Source: Vulcanimicrobiota bacterium
GTDB lineage: Bacteria; Vulcanimicrobiota; Vulcanimicrobiia; Vulcanimicrobiales; Vulcanimicrobiaceae
Assembly: GCA_003140215.1 (NCBI GenBank)
Contig: PLJL01000001.1
Location: 886,390-950,389 of the forward strand
DNA: 64,000 nucleotides
Direction: 5' to 3'
The notes below the pieces were generated by a model. That model worked only from the letters and a program-made list of their open reading frames with translations, was not told the origin of the DNA and made no database searches. Made by a program: the position numbers and the translations under genes. Below, piece after piece: positions 53,138-61,003 of this stretch (positions are counted from its first letter, which is position 1; the number at the start of each line of letters is the position of its first letter).

Positions 53138-53488
53138 TCATCGCGCGCTTCTGACTGCGCTCGGCGGTCCCTTGCGTGTAGAGTCGCCTCTCCGGCAGAA
53201 GCCGCTGCCCGAATCGAAGCCGACTTTGAGGCTTTGCTCGTTACGCTGCGCGCCACGCCCTCGCTGATAGAGAAGCACGCACGCGGCGCGGCTAATATAA
53301 GCGCGCGGAATCGGAGAGACTTGGAGAGGGAACGTAGGCGGCTCACGGCTGCAATCGCGCAAGTCGAAAAGAAACGCGGGGCCGTGTGGGACCTCCTCGA
53401 ACGTGGCAAGGTTCGGGATAGCGACGTGCAGCCCCGGCTAGAAGCCCTTGCGGCAAACCTGCGAGGACCTGTCCGCATCGCTGCGTGA
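53129..53488 (+). pseudogene. Probable C-terminal remnant of a large serine recombinase
   Basis: A 119-residue open frame whose RIEADFEALLVTLRATPSLI and following helix (RDLERERRRLTAAIAQVEKK) resemble the region after the zinc-ribbon in large serine recombinases. The catalytic resolvase domain, the recombinase domain and the zinc ribbon are absent, and none is found upstream, where the opposite-strand membrane gene lies. It is read as a relic of the element that delivered this island. Resemblance is by eye. Confidence 0.4.
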
Positions 53489-53891
53489 TGTGGCGGCGCA
53501 TCTTGCGTTATTCGAGGCATCAACGGCTTGCATCGCGGACATCGCAAGCGTTAAAGCTGACGCGCCGCGCCCTATGGCGTCGAGCGGCTGCCGCTCGCGA
53601 CGTTGACGGGCAAACGCTCTAGCCCAGACTATCTCTCGTCGGCTGGGCGGCCTTACGGCGCGCCTCGATCACAGGCTTCGCATCGGCAGCGAGCCGGACA
53701 AGAACGCGCAACGGAGCCGCAAAGCTGCCGAAGCGTAGTCGCCGGTCGTTGAGAGTCCCCTGTCTGAAAATGCCGTTCTGTGACACCCAAGACTGCCAAT
53801 GAGCCAAACGAACATCGGCTGCGTCACGAGGCCTGCGCAATGCGTGCACGGAAACGACTGGTGCAGAGGGGGGGTGATTTCCAAAAGAACC
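53489..53891. other. Gene-poor stretch in the island
   Basis: About 400 bases with no gene that can be supported. The open frame on the minus strand at 53619-53975 overlaps the FRG gene's start and shows no domain. No clear repeat, tRNA or attachment site was seen here. Confidence 0.4.
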
Positions 53892-55010
53892 ATGCTGAAC
53901 GGACAATGGATCGGACCATATACCGGCACGAACACGGGCATGCTGGTCATTGAGCTCGACGAACGAGAGTCGCATTACGAAGGCCGCGCTTCTACTTACG
54001 ACGATGACAGAAGCCTAACGGCCTTGGTCGCATCCATACGCACGATTGACAAGAGCGACGCTCAGCACCTAGTGAACGTGCCTTTGCAGGTCTTGGGCAC
54101 CAGCGGACAGCCGATGACAGCCGACGCCGCGCGCGTTGCGTATCCTAACGTTGTGCTACCGGAGACTGCCACTGCTACGCTCAATCTCAGTGGCGACACG
54201 CTGTCAGTAAGCGCCGTAACGAACATCGGGACGTCAATCACGTCTACACTGGGACGGTCGCAGGCTGCGCTAGACTCCGCGTATGCGAGTGAGCCTGCCG
54301 TGCAGACGTGGGAGCAATTTAAGACCTTCGTGGCCGCACTGGACTACCACCGATTCATCTTTCGCGGGCAGAGCACGCAGAGGCGGCTAAGGACGCGCTA
54401 CCATCGGTCAGGGCGCGCCGACATCGCACTCTATTTACAGAACGATATTCCAACGTTGCACCGGCGTCTTTCCGCACGAACGAGACACCTCTTCGACCTT
54501 ACCAAGCCTGACGAATTGGGTGCGTTTATGAGTCTGGCTCAACACCATGGCTACCCCACACCACTGTTGGATTGGACTTACTCGCCGTTCATTGCAGCGT
54601 TTTTTGCATATCGCCTCACCGATAGCGCAAAGGCTGCATTCGCTGCTCCCGACGTCAGGGTGAGGATCTTCGTATTCGACCAACTAACGTGGAAGAATAC
54701 ACTGCCACCGCTGTTAAATCTGACGCCGCACGGCCTAAACTTGTCTATCCTAGAGGTACTGCCAATCGACAACGAACGAATGATCCCGCAGCAATCGGTC
54801 ACGACGGTAACAAACGTTGATGATGTCGAGTCTTACGTTCGCTTCTACGAGGAGCGACATCATAAGCAGTACCTGCGTGTCATCGACCTACCGCTTGCCG
54901 AGCGCGCACTCGTTATGCGTGAGCTTAGCGTTATGGGAATTACGGCCGGTTCGATGTTTCCAAGCCTCGATGGCGTATGCGAAGAACTACGCGAGCAGCT
55001 ATTTCCGTAG
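53892..55010 (+). CDS. FRG-domain protein
   Basis: A 372-residue protein. The N-terminal domain (LNGQWIGPYTGTNTGMLVIE, ESHYEGRASTYDDD) is a small beta-domain seen before FRG domains. The FRG domain follows: FRGQSTQRRLRTRYHR near residue 156 and SLAQHHGYPTPLLDWTYSPF near 215, then FIAAFFAYRLT. FRG proteins are found in phage-defence islands and in toxins. ATG 53892 fits the conserved N-terminus; the frame is open to 53799. No helix is present. It is followed by the membrane protein at 55179, on the same strand. Confidence 0.75.
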   Translation: MLNGQWIGPYTGTNTGMLVIELDERESHYEGRASTYDDDRSLTALVASIRTIDKSDAQHLVNVPLQVLGTSGQPMTADAARVAYPNVVLPETATATLNLSGDTLSVSAVTNIGTSITSTLGRSQAALDSAYASEPAVQTWEQFKTFVAALDYHRFIFRGQSTQRRLRTRYHRSGRADIALYLQNDIPTLHRRLSARTRHLFDLTKPDELGAFMSLAQHHGYPTPLLDWTYSPFIAAFFAYRLTDSAKAAFAAPDVRVRIFVFDQLTWKNTLPPLLNLTPHGLNLSILEVLPIDNERMIPQQSVTTVTNVDDVESYVRFYEERHHKQYLRVIDLPLAERALVMRELSVMGITAGSMFPSLDGVCEELREQLFP

Positions 55011-55178
55011 CCGCTTCGTTTTCGACGCCGATGGCGGCGAGATGAAAGGCTGTCATGGCCTCACTCGTTCTGCGCACGGCTATACAGGCGTCAGGGCTAT
55101 GTGGATCAAGCACGCTGCGGAACTTGGGGGCACGATGCTGCGTCAATTGGGAATCCTGCTGAGATCTTCAGGAGAACG

Positions 55179-56408
55179 ATGAACCCGCCGAACGACGGTC
55201 GCCCACCGGTGCGGGCAAGGCTTGACGTGAGAGATGCCAGCAAGCCGTGGGAGTATTTGCTGAGCGTTGTTCAGTCCTTCCTACCGCGCGAGTGGCAACG
55301 ATTGCTATTCGCTGCTGGCGTCGTGATGGCTGGTTCGGGAGCGATTTCGAGTTTTCCGATCCTACAATATATCGGAATCCTAGCAGCGGTTACGCCGCTG
55401 GTATACCGCGCCGTGTTGCGCGCTGTGTTTATTCTTCATTCTCGTCACACGCTAATCCGCATAGCTGGACAGTATGCAACCAATCGCCTACTGTCAACTT
55501 GCGTTGTCATGGATGGCGCAGATGCTATATGGCTGGTTCTTGTGCAATCGGGCAGAACGACGGACTACTATAATTCAGCGCAGCAGCCGCTGCATATTGT
55601 CGGTCTTCGCAAATCCCGACGAGCCGTCGAGTTTGCGTTTTCAGTAGACCAACCGGGCTACGACATCAACAATGTTGTCCGGGGAGGCGATTATGGTCTG
55701 GTTGCTGGAGCCGTAGTGCATCGAGGCAGGGCGCTCGCATACTGGTTGTCGCCATCGATGGGGAGTGGCGTGTGGTCATGCCGAGTTTGCTTTTCACCGC
55801 TGGATGAGCCAAGTATTGTGCAATCCTATCGCATTGTGACGATACGCGAGGTTGCACGCCCCGCGCCGACGTTAGAGCTGGATTCTGACGAAACGATTCA
55901 CGCCGGACTGATTGATAGGGCGCACACGCTTCTTCAGCGTACGTTGTTTGCGGACCAGAAGCGGGCGCCCCTGAGCGAACGGACTCAGGCGTGGGTGCAA
56001 CGATGCGGAAGGCGTCCGCGGTTTGCCACGATTCCTGATGAGTGGTTTCCGATGTCAGAACTCGGAGGGTCTCCCATTGACGAAGGCGTGTCGTTCAAAG
56101 GCCGCGACATCCTTCGTACCTTCAAGGGTCCGCTTATAGAGCGCGATCCGGGTTCCGCGCGCTACCGCATTCTGTTTGTTCCCTCGGACCAGTACCAGTG
56201 GGTCAAACAGGTCGTAGCGTTAGGGGACCTCGTCTTGTTCGCAGGTGAGGATGGTAGCTACGTTTACGACGCTAATGCGATAATGCTGGTCGACGGGCGC
56301 GTGTACGAGCAAGATGGCTCTTGGTACGTCGAAAGGATGAGCGCAGAAGGACAACCCGTGGTCGAGCCGTTCTTGCTGCCAGCTATACCACTACGGCTCC
56401 CGAGCTAG
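55179..56408 (+). CDS. Two-helix membrane protein of unknown function
   Basis: A 409-residue protein from ATG 55179, which has AGGAGA six bases upstream. Two membrane helices are close together (LLFAAGVVMAGSGAISSF and LQYIGILAAVTPLVYRAVL, about 48-85), followed by about 320 residues that are likely cytosolic, beta-rich and without a known motif (QPLHIVGLRKSRRAVEFAFS, GRDILRTFKGPLIERDPGSA). Together with the FRG gene it may form a pair; the gap is 168 bases. Composition matches the island. Confidence 0.6.
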   Translation: MNPPNDGRPPVRARLDVRDASKPWEYLLSVVQSFLPREWQRLLFAAGVVMAGSGAISSFPILQYIGILAAVTPLVYRAVLRAVFILHSRHTLIRIAGQYATNRLLSTCVVMDGADAIWLVLVQSGRTTDYYNSAQQPLHIVGLRKSRRAVEFAFSVDQPGYDINNVVRGGDYGLVAGAVVHRGRALAYWLSPSMGSGVWSCRVCFSPLDEPSIVQSYRIVTIREVARPAPTLELDSDETIHAGLIDRAHTLLQRTLFADQKRAPLSERTQAWVQRCGRRPRFATIPDEWFPMSELGGSPIDEGVSFKGRDILRTFKGPLIERDPGSARYRILFVPSDQYQWVKQVVALGDLVLFAGEDGSYVYDANAIMLVDGRVYEQDGSWYVERMSAEGQPVVEPFLLPAIPLRLPS

Positions 56409-56822
56409 TGTTACGCACCGAAAGAGCGGGTCAGTCGGCCGAGTCATTCGGGACGTTGTAGGCCGCAAGACGACGACCGTGGCCTTCGGGACCGGTAGCA
56501 AGCCGCCGGCCCACGGTACATGATAAGGACCTGTGGTCCATCCGCGCCAGTTATGCCTGGCCGTGCCTTTTCAGCCACGTGTGAGTCGTCGCCCTGCACG
56601 CTTCCGAGGAGCCCGACGGAGACCGCGTGTCGAACTGCTTTCAAAGTGGAATGAAGACCGTCTGAAGCCGACCGCTGCGCCGCGTGCGGATCGGCGCACG
56701 CTCGGAGCGATCGCGGCTCGGCGACGTGTGCGTGCCGCTGCGAACACCTGTGGATAGGGCTGGCGGGAAGCGCTGACGCGGACGACGTAGGAACCTTTCC
56801 CGGGTCTCGCAGAGGAGGTGCC
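56409..56822. other. Gene-free stretch ending the island
   Basis: About 410 bases without a gene that can be supported; short open frames on both strands show no domain or ribosome site. Composition shifts back to GC-rich toward its right end, so the island boundary probably lies here. Confidence 0.4.
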
Positions 56823-57230
56823 ATGGGCGATCACGCGGCGTTTGCCGAGCTGCTCCGAGCGCTCGCCCGGGAGCACGCGCGCACCCTCGTCGTCGGCGGC
56901 ATCGCGCGCCGTCTGCACGGCGAGATCGCCGAATGTTACGACCACTGCCTGTGGTACGACGCCGACGACGAGAACGCGGCGCGCGTCTATCGCGCGCTGT
57001 CGCGCATCGGCGCGCCGCTCGACGGAATCGAGGTGCCCGATCTCGCCGACGTCGACTACGAGTTCCGCCACGGCGACGGCGAGGCCGAGATCTGCCTCTT
57101 GGGCGGTCTCGACGGCGTAACGTTCGCCGACGCCTGGGAAGAACGGCTCGAGACGCACTGGCGCGACGTCCCAATCTGCGTCATCGGCCGCACCGCGCTG
57201 CGCGCCACGGAACTCGCAGCTCGCCCCTAA
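56823..57230 (+). CDS. Nucleotidyltransferase-fold protein
   Basis: A 135-residue protein with an apparent nucleotidyltransferase core: LVVGGIARRLHGEIAECYDH (a GG/GH-like loop followed by an acidic pair LWYDADDENAARVYRALSRI), then VDYEFRHGDGEAEICLLG as third strand. It ends before the segment about K/R-rich guidance (such as NKRAAGRPKD) that larger members have. ATG 56823 follows GGAGG. Activity uncertain; it might be a lone antitoxin-like MNT or a degraded aminoglycoside-type enzyme. Convergent with arginase by one base. Confidence 0.6.
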   Translation: MGDHAAFAELLRALAREHARTLVVGGIARRLHGEIAECYDHCLWYDADDENAARVYRALSRIGAPLDGIEVPDLADVDYEFRHGDGEAEICLLGGLDGVTFADAWEERLETHWRDVPICVIGRTALRATELAARP

Positions 57231-57231
57231 C

Positions 57232-58104
57232 TTAAAGCGTCGTCTTTCCGAGCGCAGACAGGATCAGCTCGACGGCGAGGATGGCGGTTTTGTTCTCGCG
57301 GTCGAGGATCGGGTTGATCTCGGTGATCTCCAGCGAGCCCAGCGTTCCGCTCGCGGCGACGCCTTCCATGAGCAGGTGCGACTCGCGGTAGGTGATCCCG
57401 CCGCGTACCGGCGTGCCGACGCCGGGCGCTTCCTGCGGATCGACGCCGTCCATGTCGAAGCTCACGTGCACCGAGTTCGCGCCTTGCGCGACGATCCCGA
57501 GCGCCTCGTCGACCACGCGGCTCATCCCGAGCCGGTCGACGTCGGCCATCGTGAACGCCTTGACGCCGAGCTCGCGAATGGCGCGCTTCTCGCCCTCGTC
57601 CACGTCGCGCAACCCGATGAACACCATGCGCTTGGGATCGACCGCGTGCGACTCCAGGGCGAAGTGGACCGGCATCCCGTGGACGTTGCCCGACGGCGAG
57701 GTCAGCGGGGTGTTGATGTCGCCGTGCGCGTCGACCCAGATCACCCCCGGGGCCTTGCCGCGCCCGCGCGCGACCCCCGAGATGGTTCCCATCGCGATCG
57801 AGTGGTCGCCGCCGAGGACCAGCGGAAAGGCGCCCCCGCGGATTACGTCCTCGACCACCTGCGCGAGCTCGTCGCAGACGGCCTTGATGATCGGGTAGTA
57901 CTTCGCGTTCTGCTCGTCGATCGTCGCCGACTCGGGGACCGGGACGCGCAGGTTCCCGCGATCGGTCACCACGATCCCGAGCTTCTCGAGCGACTCCTTG
58001 AGCCGCGCGTAGCGGATCGCCGACGGCCCCATGTCGACGCCGCGACGGTCGGCGCCCAGGTCCATGGGGACGCCCACCACGTCCACCCTCGCGAAGCTGG
58101 TCAC
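57232..58104 (-). CDS. rocF: Arginase
   Basis: A 290-residue ureohydrolase. Manganese ligands are visible in LVLGGDHSIAMG, VIWVDAHGDINTP and VSFDMDGVDPQEAPG, and EITEINP near the C-terminus. Length and PMDLGADRRGVDMGPSAIRY at the N-terminus are those of arginase. It converts arginine to ornithine and urea. GTG 58104 is used; the frame is open much further inside the divergent gene, without family similarity. No urease is in the window. Confidence 0.9.
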   Translation of the reverse strand: MTSFARVDVVGVPMDLGADRRGVDMGPSAIRYARLKESLEKLGIVVTDRGNLRVPVPESATIDEQNAKYYPIIKAVCDELAQVVEDVIRGGAFPLVLGGDHSIAMGTISGVARGRGKAPGVIWVDAHGDINTPLTSPSGNVHGMPVHFALESHAVDPKRMVFIGLRDVDEGEKRAIRELGVKAFTMADVDRLGMSRVVDEALGIVAQGANSVHVSFDMDGVDPQEAPGVGTPVRGGITYRESHLLMEGVAASGTLGSLEITEINPILDRENKTAILAVELILSALGKTTL

Positions 58105-58158
58105 CCGCGGACCGTTCCGCGCGGACCGGATCGCTCCCGTGACGAAGCCCGCTCGCGC

Positions 58159-58788
58159 GTGTCCTGGCAAGATGTTCTCAGCTATGCGGGCTACGCGGCG
58201 GTGCTGCTGACGCTGGCCGCCTTCTTCATGACGGACACGATTCGGCTGCGCCAGCTCGCGCTCGGGAGCAACGTCGCGTTCGCGCTCTACGCCTGGGGCG
58301 TCCACCTGTATCCGACGCTGATACTGCACCTCGCGCTCTTTCCGCTCAATGCGGTTCGGCTGAGCCAACTGCTGCGCGAGAAGGACCTCATCGAGCGCGC
58401 CCTCCAGGCGAGCGAGGTCTCGCCGGCCTGGCTCAAGCCGTTCATGGCCCACCGCAGGTATGCGGCCGGCACGATACTGTTCCATCGCGGCGACGCCGCC
58501 GACTGCATGTACTTCCTCGCCGACGGACGCTTGTTGCTCGAAGAGCTGGGGCTCGAGCTGCATCCCGGCGCACTCATCGGCGAGATCGGCCTTTTCTCGC
58601 CCGCAGGGACGCGCACGCAGACCGCGCGCGCGCTCGACGACGTCGTGACGTACGTGATGCGGCGCGACGAAGCGCTCGCGCTCTACCGGCGCGATCCGGC
58701 CTTCGGTATCTACCTCGTGCGGCTCATCACGAGCCGGCTCGTCGAAGACCTCGCGGCGGCGGAGGCGCATCGAGCGGAGCGTCGGTGA
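58159..58788 (+). CDS. Membrane protein with cyclic-nucleotide-binding domain
   Basis: A 209-residue protein. Three short helices cover residues about 5-75 (VLSYAGYAAVLLTLAAFFMT, FALYAWGVHLYPTLILHLAL), resembling YgjV-like modules, followed by a CNB/CAP-like domain (about 100-190): RYAAGTILFHRGDAADCMYF, LEEL, and GALIGEIGLFSPAGTRTQTA. No DNA-binding helix is present, so it is not a CRP-type regulator. Start GTG 58159, 54 bases from divergent arginase; the last 62 bases overlap the convergent permease. Confidence 0.7.
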   Translation: MSWQDVLSYAGYAAVLLTLAAFFMTDTIRLRQLALGSNVAFALYAWGVHLYPTLILHLALFPLNAVRLSQLLREKDLIERALQASEVSPAWLKPFMAHRRYAAGTILFHRGDAADCMYFLADGRLLLEELGLELHPGALIGEIGLFSPAGTRTQTARALDDVVTYVMRRDEALALYRRDPAFGIYLVRLITSRLVEDLAAAEAHRAERR

Positions 58789-59956
58789 GCGCGGTGTGCG
58801 CGTCCGCGACCGACACCGGTCGCGGCAACAGCTGTTCGCGCAGGACGCGGATCATCGCCGCGACGGGAACGGCCAGGAAAGTTCCCGCGAGTCCGAACAG
58901 CTCGCTGAAGCCCAAGATCGAGATGACGATCCAGAACGGCGACAGCCCGACGTTGTCCTTGAGCACGCGCGGCGCGACAAAGTTCCCGTCGATCTGGTGG
59001 ATCACCACGATCAGCCCGGCGACCAGCAACGCGTTTCCCCAGCCGTTGTAGGCGAGCGCGAGGCCGACGGCCGGCACGAAAGCGATGAGCGCGCCCGCGT
59101 ACGGGATGAAGTTGAGCGCGCCGGACACCACCCCGATCAGCAGCGCGTACTTGACGTGCGTGGAGTAGAGCATGATCGTGAGCATGGTGCCGAGGATCGT
59201 GCCGTCGATGAGCTGACCGCGAATGAACCCGCCCACGACCTTGTCGAGCTCCGCGATGATGGTCTCGGCCTTGGCGTGCTGCTTGGCCGGGATGAGCCCC
59301 AAGAAGTGGCGCTTGAGATTCTCGGCGTCGAGCAGCATGTACGCGGCGAGCACCGGGACGACGATTACCGTCGCCAGCACCGAGACCGTCGAGAGCACGA
59401 CGGTCAGCGTCTTGCCGGCGGTGTCGAGCGCGTTGGTCTGCAGAAAGCCCGCGAGTTGCGTCGGGAGCGAGGCCAGATACAGGCGCTCGTCCAGCGGCAG
59501 CCGGCGAAAGATCAGGTTGTTGGGATCTTGCAGCGTCTGACTGGCCTGGGCGATCAACGCCGGGATCCCCTTGACCGCATCCTGCGCGTCCTTGACCAAC
59601 GGCGGGACGAGCAGCTGGAGGACCGCCGCGGCGACGACCGCGATTGCGACGTAGACGAGCAGGATCGACACTACCAGCGGCAGCCGTTCGTTGAGCCGCC
59701 GCACCAGCGGGAAGACCAAGTACGCGAAGAACAGCGCGATGACGAACAGCATCGCCGTCGCCTTCACGTTGCCGAGAAACTCGAGAAACCCGACAAGCAG
59801 GTAGATCGCGACCGCGACCAGGGCCAGGGTCTTGAGCCAGAACGTGACGCGGCGCTCGGCGCGCGACATCGGGCGGCGCGGGCGCGGGATATCCGGCGTA
59901 CTGGCGGCGGGGCTCACGAGCGCCTTCTTCCCCGAATGCGAGAGGCCGCCCCGCAT
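58727..59956 (-). CDS. AI-2E/PerM family permease
   Basis: A 409-residue protein with eight or so membrane helices. Conserved family stretches are FVIALFFAYLVFPLVRRLNE, ALLIGVVSGALNFIPYAGAL and FVAPRVLKDNVGLSPFWIVI, near the C-terminal half. Members export autoinducer-2 or act as proton/sodium antiporters. ATG 59956; ATG 59869 (SRAERR) is an equally good start. Its 3' end overlaps the CNB gene by 62 bases. Confidence 0.82.
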   Translation of the reverse strand: MRGGLSHSGKKALVSPAASTPDIPRPRRPMSRAERRVTFWLKTLALVAVAIYLLVGFLEFLGNVKATAMLFVIALFFAYLVFPLVRRLNERLPLVVSILLVYVAIAVVAAAVLQLLVPPLVKDAQDAVKGIPALIAQASQTLQDPNNLIFRRLPLDERLYLASLPTQLAGFLQTNALDTAGKTLTVVLSTVSVLATVIVVPVLAAYMLLDAENLKRHFLGLIPAKQHAKAETIIAELDKVVGGFIRGQLIDGTILGTMLTIMLYSTHVKYALLIGVVSGALNFIPYAGALIAFVPAVGLALAYNGWGNALLVAGLIVVIHQIDGNFVAPRVLKDNVGLSPFWIVISILGFSELFGLAGTFLAVPVAAMIRVLREQLLPRPVSVADAHTALTDAPLDAPPPPRGLRRAGS

Positions 59957-59977
59957 CGACGTCGTAGCTCCGGCCCC

Positions 59978-61003
59978 ATGCCTTCCGCCCGTGCGGCGCT
60001 CCTAGCACTCGCGCTGGTCCCGCTCTGCGCCGCCGCATCGGGCTGCGCCTCGAAGCAACTCGCGTCAGGGACCGTGCGCATCGGGATGGTGACCGACGTG
60101 GGCGGTCTGGGCGATCGCTCGTTCAATGACTCGGCGTACGCCGGCCTGGTACGCGCCAAGAACGACCTCCACGTCAACACCACCGTGGTGCAGTCACGTT
60201 CGGCGGCGGACTATCAGATCAACCTGACCGTGCTGGCGAACAAAGAGTACGACGAGATCTTCGCCATCGGCTTCCTCATGGCCAAGGACGTCCAAGAGGT
60301 CTCCGAGCGGTACGCGAAACGGCACTTCTCGATCATCGACGCGGTCGTGCCCGCTCCCAACGTCACGTCGGTGACGTTCAAGGAAGAAGAAGGCTCGTTT
60401 CTCGCCGGTGCGCTCGCCGCGATGACCACCAAGACCAAGACCATCGCGTTCTTGGGCGGCATCGACATCCCGCTGTTGCGCAAGTTCGAAGCCGGCTTCG
60501 CCGCGGGCGCGCGCGAGATCGACCCCAGCGTGAAGGTGTTGGTGAAGTACGTCGGGTCGTTCGAAGACGTCGCCGCGGGCAAGGAGCTCGCCGGCGTGCA
60601 GTTCGATCAAGGCGCCGATATCATCTATGTCGCCGCCGGCAAGGCCGGGCTGGGCGCAATCGATCAGGTCAAACGCCGCAGCAACGCGTTCATCATCGGC
60701 GTCGACTCCGATCAGGATGCGATCGCGCCCGGGAAGATCCTCACCAGCATGGTGAAGCGCGTCGACATCGGCGTGTTCCGGGTCAGCGAGCAGGCCGCCG
60801 CGCGCCGGCCGCGCCCGGTCCACCTCACGCTGGGCCTGAAGGAAGGCGGGGTCGGCCTGACCGATTTCACCTACACGAAAAGTGTCGTGACGCCACGCAA
60901 GCGCGCGGTGCTCGACAAGCTGCGCGCGCTGATCATCGCGGGGACGATCGCCGCGCCGACCACGCGGGAGGAGTTGGCATCGTTCAAACGCGTCCCGCTC
61001 TGA
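59978..61003 (+). CDS. BMP-family substrate-binding lipoprotein
   Basis: A 341-residue lipoprotein with signal and lipobox (LCAAASGC, Cys about residue 23). The PnrA/BMP fold is shown by RIGMVTDVGGLGDRSFNDSA, NLTVLANKEYDEIFAIGFLM, EEEGSFLAGALAAMT and IIGVDSDQDAIAPGKILTSM. It binds purine or other nucleosides and feeds the ABC transporter in the genes downstream. Its stop overlaps the ATPase gene by CTGA. Confidence 0.9.
   Translation: MPSARAALLALALVPLCAAASGCASKQLASGTVRIGMVTDVGGLGDRSFNDSAYAGLVRAKNDLHVNTTVVQSRSAADYQINLTVLANKEYDEIFAIGFLMAKDVQEVSERYAKRHFSIIDAVVPAPNVTSVTFKEEEGSFLAGALAAMTTKTKTIAFLGGIDIPLLRKFEAGFAAGAREIDPSVKVLVKYVGSFEDVAAGKELAGVQFDQGADIIYVAAGKAGLGAIDQVKRRSNAFIIGVDSDQDAIAPGKILTSMVKRVDIGVFRVSEQAAARRPRPVHLTLGLKEGGVGLTDFTYTKSVVTPRKRAVLDKLRALIIAGTIAAPTTREELASFKRVPL

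Noticed and set aside
53619..53975. A 118-codon minus-strand open frame before the FRG gene
   Set aside because: It overlaps the FRG start, has no ribosome site or domain, and the FRG protein's conserved N-terminus is better supported.
56444..56824. A minus-strand open frame in the gap after the island
   Set aside because: No motif, no ribosome site, and it ends in the Shine-Dalgarno of the next gene.
52039..57230. An MNT-HEPN toxin-antitoxin pair formed by the genes at 52039 and 56823
   Set aside because: They are 4.3 kb apart with five features between them, and the HEPN protein belongs to another family; kept as separate observations.
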